In this document: in pieces, positions 60,156 to 64,000 of the stretch
How positions within the stretch are numbered: position 1 is the first letter of the stretch
How the letters are laid out: each line of letters opens with the position of its first letter
Source: Mastigias papua
Lineage: Eukaryota > Cnidaria > Scyphozoa > Rhizostomeae > Mastigiidae
DNA: 64,000 bases
Assembly (NCBI GenBank): GCA_964019165.1
Contig: OZ025283.1
Coordinates: 1,867,501-1,931,500, forward strand
Direction of reading: 5' to 3'
Program-made: the position numbers and the translations under genes
Notes under the pieces: model-generated
Told to the model about the DNA's origin: nothing
What the model saw: only the letters and a program-made list of their open reading frames with translations
Databases searched by the model: none

Positions 60156-60647
60156 ATTGAATGGGGATTTTATTTTTACTAGAACTCTGTTCTTTTGTAA
60201 CATGCTTGAGATGTTGTAAATTTTTGGGGTCTGAATACCCAATTTGACCAAAATCTCCAGGCCTGGACAATTTGCTGAGAGTGACTGTAACTGTATGTAT
60301 TACGTTGAGATAAAAAGGTCTGGATATCATTTTTGCTGCTTTGACAAATTGTATTTGAGGAACTCTAGAGAATGTTAATGGGCTATGAATTTTCATACAC
60401 AAGATCAATAACATTGCCAATGCATCATTTATCATCATAGATGAAAGCATGGAATTGTTCTAGTGCACCTTGTGAGTTGAAATGGATGACACAGCTTTTG
60501 CTCAATACTTAACTGTTAAGTAATGTTCATCAAAAGAGACTGTTTGAACATATAGATTGGATGTTCCAAATGGGATAAAACTATGAAATGATCTTGTCCT
60601 AGGTATGGGTTGTGAAAAGTTATATCTTTCCACACGTTTTTATAGCC
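60156..60647. other. No gene seen
   Basis: A 101-residue minus frame (60145-60450) runs into the hAT terminus and is not recognisable. Confidence 0.45.
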
Positions 60648-60650
60648 TTA

Positions 60651-61483
60651 TGCTAGGTGCACACTGGAGAAATGTGCGTAAGAAAAGTGCCATTCATGCC
60701 ATATTGCTTAAGCACACTTCTCCAGTGTGTGGTGGTTAATCCCTAAGCAATAATGCTTTATTGGGTGAAAGGGTGGGGTGACAGCAATAGTGCTTGCAAC
60801 TCTCAGAGTGTAATGCATGCGCTTTATGCATATTCTACAGTGGTAAGACTGTGTAATGGCGAAAATCACCAGCAACTTTTAACTGAAGCTATTCCGCACA
60901 ATAACTTGATATGAGTATTTCCCTTGCCCATGTATTTCAGATCGGCTAAGTTTATGGAAAGGTTGAAAGGATATCAAGCTATACACCAAACTGACGCAAA
61001 ATCAGAACAAACAGGCATTTCTCAGTGTTAATCAACTTCCAACAATATATGGGTCCTTCCTTATTTTTCATTTGGCCAACAAAGTAAGGCAGTCCTTGAT
61101 AGTTTTTCTCAGTCCAGATTCTTCTACATGCTAACTGTACAAGTCACGAGATCTCCTCAGTTTGATAAATGGGGATGTAGCGAATGTTTATTTATCACCG
61201 CAGGGCTTGTTTGCCACCATTTTCGAAGAATGCTGTGATCTCAACTGCAGACAAGCGCATGCGCTGCACTCCAAGAAGTGTAAGCAATAGTGCTTTCACC
61301 CCCGCACACTGTAAGCAGAATGGCACGAAAGGAAAAAAATATCAAACACGATAGATATTTTACTTTTGGCTAGGAAAGCATTATTGCTTAGGGATTAACC
61401 AACGCACACTGGAGACTTTTGCTTAAGCAATATGGCACAAATGGCACTTTTCTTAAGCAAATGTCTCCAGTGTGCGCTTAGCA
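60651..61483. mobile_element. 833 bp Harbinger-type MITE with ~108 bp TIRs
   Basis: TGCTAGGTGCACACTGG...CCAGTGTGCGCTTAGCA, with inverted similarity running inward about 108 bp to GGTTAATCCCTAAGCAAT on each side. TTA flanks both ends (60648-60650 and 61484-61486). No gene inside. Confidence 0.88.
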
Positions 61484-61512
61484 TTAGTATCTGCTTTAAC
61501 GTCAGTTGTGAT

Positions 61513-62880
61513 CAGTGGCGTAGCGTGACTTTTTCGACAGGGTAATCTAGCATAGGGTATGGCTGGGTGTGGCTGGGTGTGGCTAGTTGACGTCCCGTGG
61601 CATTTATCGCCCTGAACATAAATATCTAGTAAACAACTCAATCTCCTACCCTGTATTCATCAGTCGGTCATGGTCACATAACAGAAAGAAACCGAAAAGT
61701 AGTACTAGACGTTGTATCTAGGCTGTGTGATGTTATTGCAAGGCTTCGGCCTCCCCTTATCAACAATCCTCTTTTTTCAGCGTGATAATTTTGAGACTGA
61801 GTTTTGACTCAGCGATGTGACGATATCACCACTGCTTATTCCCCCATTGTCAAGTTAAATCCGTCTACGAAATCACGAACAGAGCCTATAACAGCAAAGC
61901 CTATAAGGTTCTCGAAGCCTTAACAAAAGAACACTCTTTACAATAGCAACTGGACAATAGCAGAGAATGACTAATAAGTCAGAATGTTGATAGGGACAAT
62001 ATCATATGACTTTGTATACCTTTGGATTGTGCAAATCTAGCAGCACGCATTATGTAAACAGAAAGAGACTAAGCCAGGGAACTTTGCAAATCTAGCAGCA
62101 CGCATTATGTAAACAGAAAGAGACTAAGCTAGGGAACTTACATATATTTAGAAATATAAGGGGAATGTTTGACATCTATCGTTATACTATTCATGAAATT
62201 AAAACAGTTATACGCTCCTCCTGACACTGCAAAATGAGACATTGAAGAACGTGGCCTAAGTGCGATTGAACCTCTACAAGCTACCTGCCTTTCACTTGTC
62301 TTTCTTGCTGCTGCTGCCGCATGACATACTTTACATCTGACCAGAACTTTCTTCCTAAAAAGTCAGTCTTTCAACTGTCATATTATAAATGTCACGTGTC
62401 GTATTTCCTTCGTATTCGATAACTACTCCGCCACTCCAAGTACTCAAGGTCATTGTTTATAAGCCTCTATGTGAGGCTATAGAAATATGAGGCTGGACGC
62501 TGGCCATTTCTCAGTGTATTTTGAGATTGTTTTCGCTCATTAAAGAAACTTTTATTCATGAAATGGAGCATTTTGATTGGTGGAATCACCCTACCGGGTA
62601 TTCACTGCGTATTCGTGACGACTTTCTGTTTAACATGAAGTTGTTGTTCTGTCTTCTGCACTACCTTCACAAATCTGCTTGCTTCCAAACGATTCACGTC
62701 TGCACACTTACACAGCTTGAATATTAAGGCAGGTAAACTCGTTAAAAGGAGTTAAATTTGTCATTTGAATGAGCATTTGAGAAATAATACCATGGTCGCA
62801 ACATAATGCCGATTATTATTTTTTCTGCAAATTGTAGGGTATTCACTGAATACCTTGAATACCCTGACGCTACGCCACTG
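61513..62880. mobile_element. 1368 bp non-autonomous hAT element
   Basis: CAGTGGCGTAGCGT at the left and ACGCTACGCCACTG at the right, with an exact 8 bp target duplication GTTGTGAT (61505-61512 and 62881-62888). The interior includes a 68-residue frame (62521-62727) and a direct duplication of about 55 bp (AACAGAAAGAGACTAAGC at about 62058 and 62113) but no transposase. Confidence 0.93.
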
Positions 62881-62888
62881 GTTGTGAT

Positions 62889-63202
62889 ACTATGACCTTT
62901 AGGTTGAATATATCTGCGTAGCACCAAGTAGACAGTTCAAGTGAGTTGGAGATTTATTTTCCATATACCTTGTGGAGGTTGGGAAGTGCAACCCAAATGC
63001 TCAATATGTTATTTCCACTTGCGAAGGAAAGACTTAATATGTAATAAATCAATTAATTTCTTAAACTTATAGACTGTATATTCTAAAAATTTTAATTAGC
63101 TTTCATTCATGAGCCAGTACTTTATTTTTTAGCATCCAGGTGAACAGCCACCCTGTGGAGATACTGGCCTTGATTTCATGATTATTATTACTATTTTTAT
63201 TA
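62889..63202. other. No gene seen
   Basis: AT-rich sequence with short frames only. Confidence 0.45.
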
Positions 63203-63523
63203 GAAGTCACTGTTGGCTTTGAATCAAATATACAGATAAATAGTGACCGTAAGGCTACTAAATATCCCCCTCTTATTACTGACCTCCAAAATTCTTATTC
63301 TACTGTCAAATTTATAAATCTCTCCATGAGTGCTCTCGGATCACTTGGAACGTCTTCTGAGTCCTTTCCATCTCCATCAATGCTCACAGACTTAACCTTT
63401 GATGATACTACTAAACATAAAGTCCTGTTGAAATCAATTAATATTGCAGTGTGATGAACTTATTATATCTTTTGTAGAAAAAGTAAACCTTGGAGTAACC
63501 CAAATTTACTGGACTATTAGGCT
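63203..63523 (+). pseudogene. LINE C-terminal fragment (post-RT domain)
   Basis: From 63203 an 83-codon open segment begins EVTVGFESNIQINSDRKATKY, a pattern found after the RT of some LINEs (V-E-[LV]-T-x-G-F-E...RK..KY). After two stops the same frame continues TYYIFCRKSKPWSNPN to a TAG near 63523. The RT itself is not present upstream. Confidence 0.55.
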
Positions 63524-64000
63524 ATGACTTTACTACCTTAGTATTACAGTCATTATTGCTATTATTTCAATCTGAGGTTGATGTATGTTTTTGTTATATT
63601 CAAACCTTAAGTTGCAGACTTGCCAAGTATGCACTGCCTTAATATAATGAGGTGTATGATTGTATACTTAGATTGTATTATTATCATGAGGTTTAAAAAA
63701 AATAAAATTTACAGTACTCCTGATTCCATCATATGGGCTCTTACCATGGCTAGTTGCAAAGAAATACCATTGAGCTTCATGCTCACGATCAGACATATGA
63801 TGACATAGGTTGGACAAATTTTTGTAATTCTTGTATTGTGCAGCAGACCCATCCCTAAAAAAAAGGCATTTGGAGACCTAATAGTACTTGATTTTTTAAC
63901 TCTGTATGTAGACATGTTAGAAAAGTGTGGACAACATTGGCATCATGTTTTAGGTAATCATAAATGAAAGAGTAACTGCTTGAAAACACCTTGTTGCCTT
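63524..64000. other. No gene seen to window end
   Basis: Short frames only; I see no repeat shared with the rest of the window. Confidence 0.45.

Overview
This window is AT-rich eukaryotic DNA that is almost entirely built from transposable elements. It holds degenerate gypsy, LINE, RTE and Penelope retroelements, PIF/Harbinger, piggyBac, hAT, Tc1 and Mutator-like DNA transposons, a Polinton fragment, many MITEs, microsatellites, and one clearly spliced gene with very short introns. The mix, the short introns of about 95-220 bp and the uncharacterised families suggest an early-branching metazoan such as a sponge, or possibly a cnidarian. This is inference; no single marker proves it. I see no rRNA, tRNA or CRISPR.

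Layout. 1-7162: an old Ty3/gypsy element whose 5' LTR is cut by the window edge and whose integrase is split by a 657 bp MITE. 7182-9240: small fold-back elements and a dispersed repeat. 9710-13250: a two-gene PIF/Harbinger element with both TIRs. 16441-18506: a chimeric Rep (HUH endonuclease plus SF3 helicase) pseudogene followed by hairpins. 19043-22290: Tc1 and Mutator-like transposase fossils. 26105-27467: a LINE end split at its margin by a second MITE with the same termini as the one in the gypsy. 28836-31755: an uncharacterised family with a RING-like tail. 33070-37120: RTE endonuclease and two piggyBac remnants.

37682-45002 (minus) is the best-preserved element: a gypsy retrotransposon with apparently identical 277 bp LTRs, an AAAG target duplication, a complete gag, a GGGGGGC slip site at the gag/pol overlap, a MYND finger at the start of pol, and one stop in an otherwise open pol. 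45455-46890 (minus) is a spliced gene whose exons join in phase into about 199 codons, with an optional stop-bearing exon. 47427-50199 holds Polinton capsid/protease remnants, a RING-like gene, a LINE, and a Penelope-type RT ending in a CAGCA microsatellite. 51887-54580 is a second Harbinger element with the same convergent gene order, 55095-56444 a MITE with a 9 bp target duplication, 57019-60155 a hAT element, 60651-62880 two more MITEs, and 63203-63523 a LINE C-terminal fragment.

Most coding regions are broken. Genes work in pairs inside elements (transposase plus Myb-like partner, gag plus pol, capsid plus protease) rather than as host operons. Elements of different ages are nested, so relative insertion order can be read directly.
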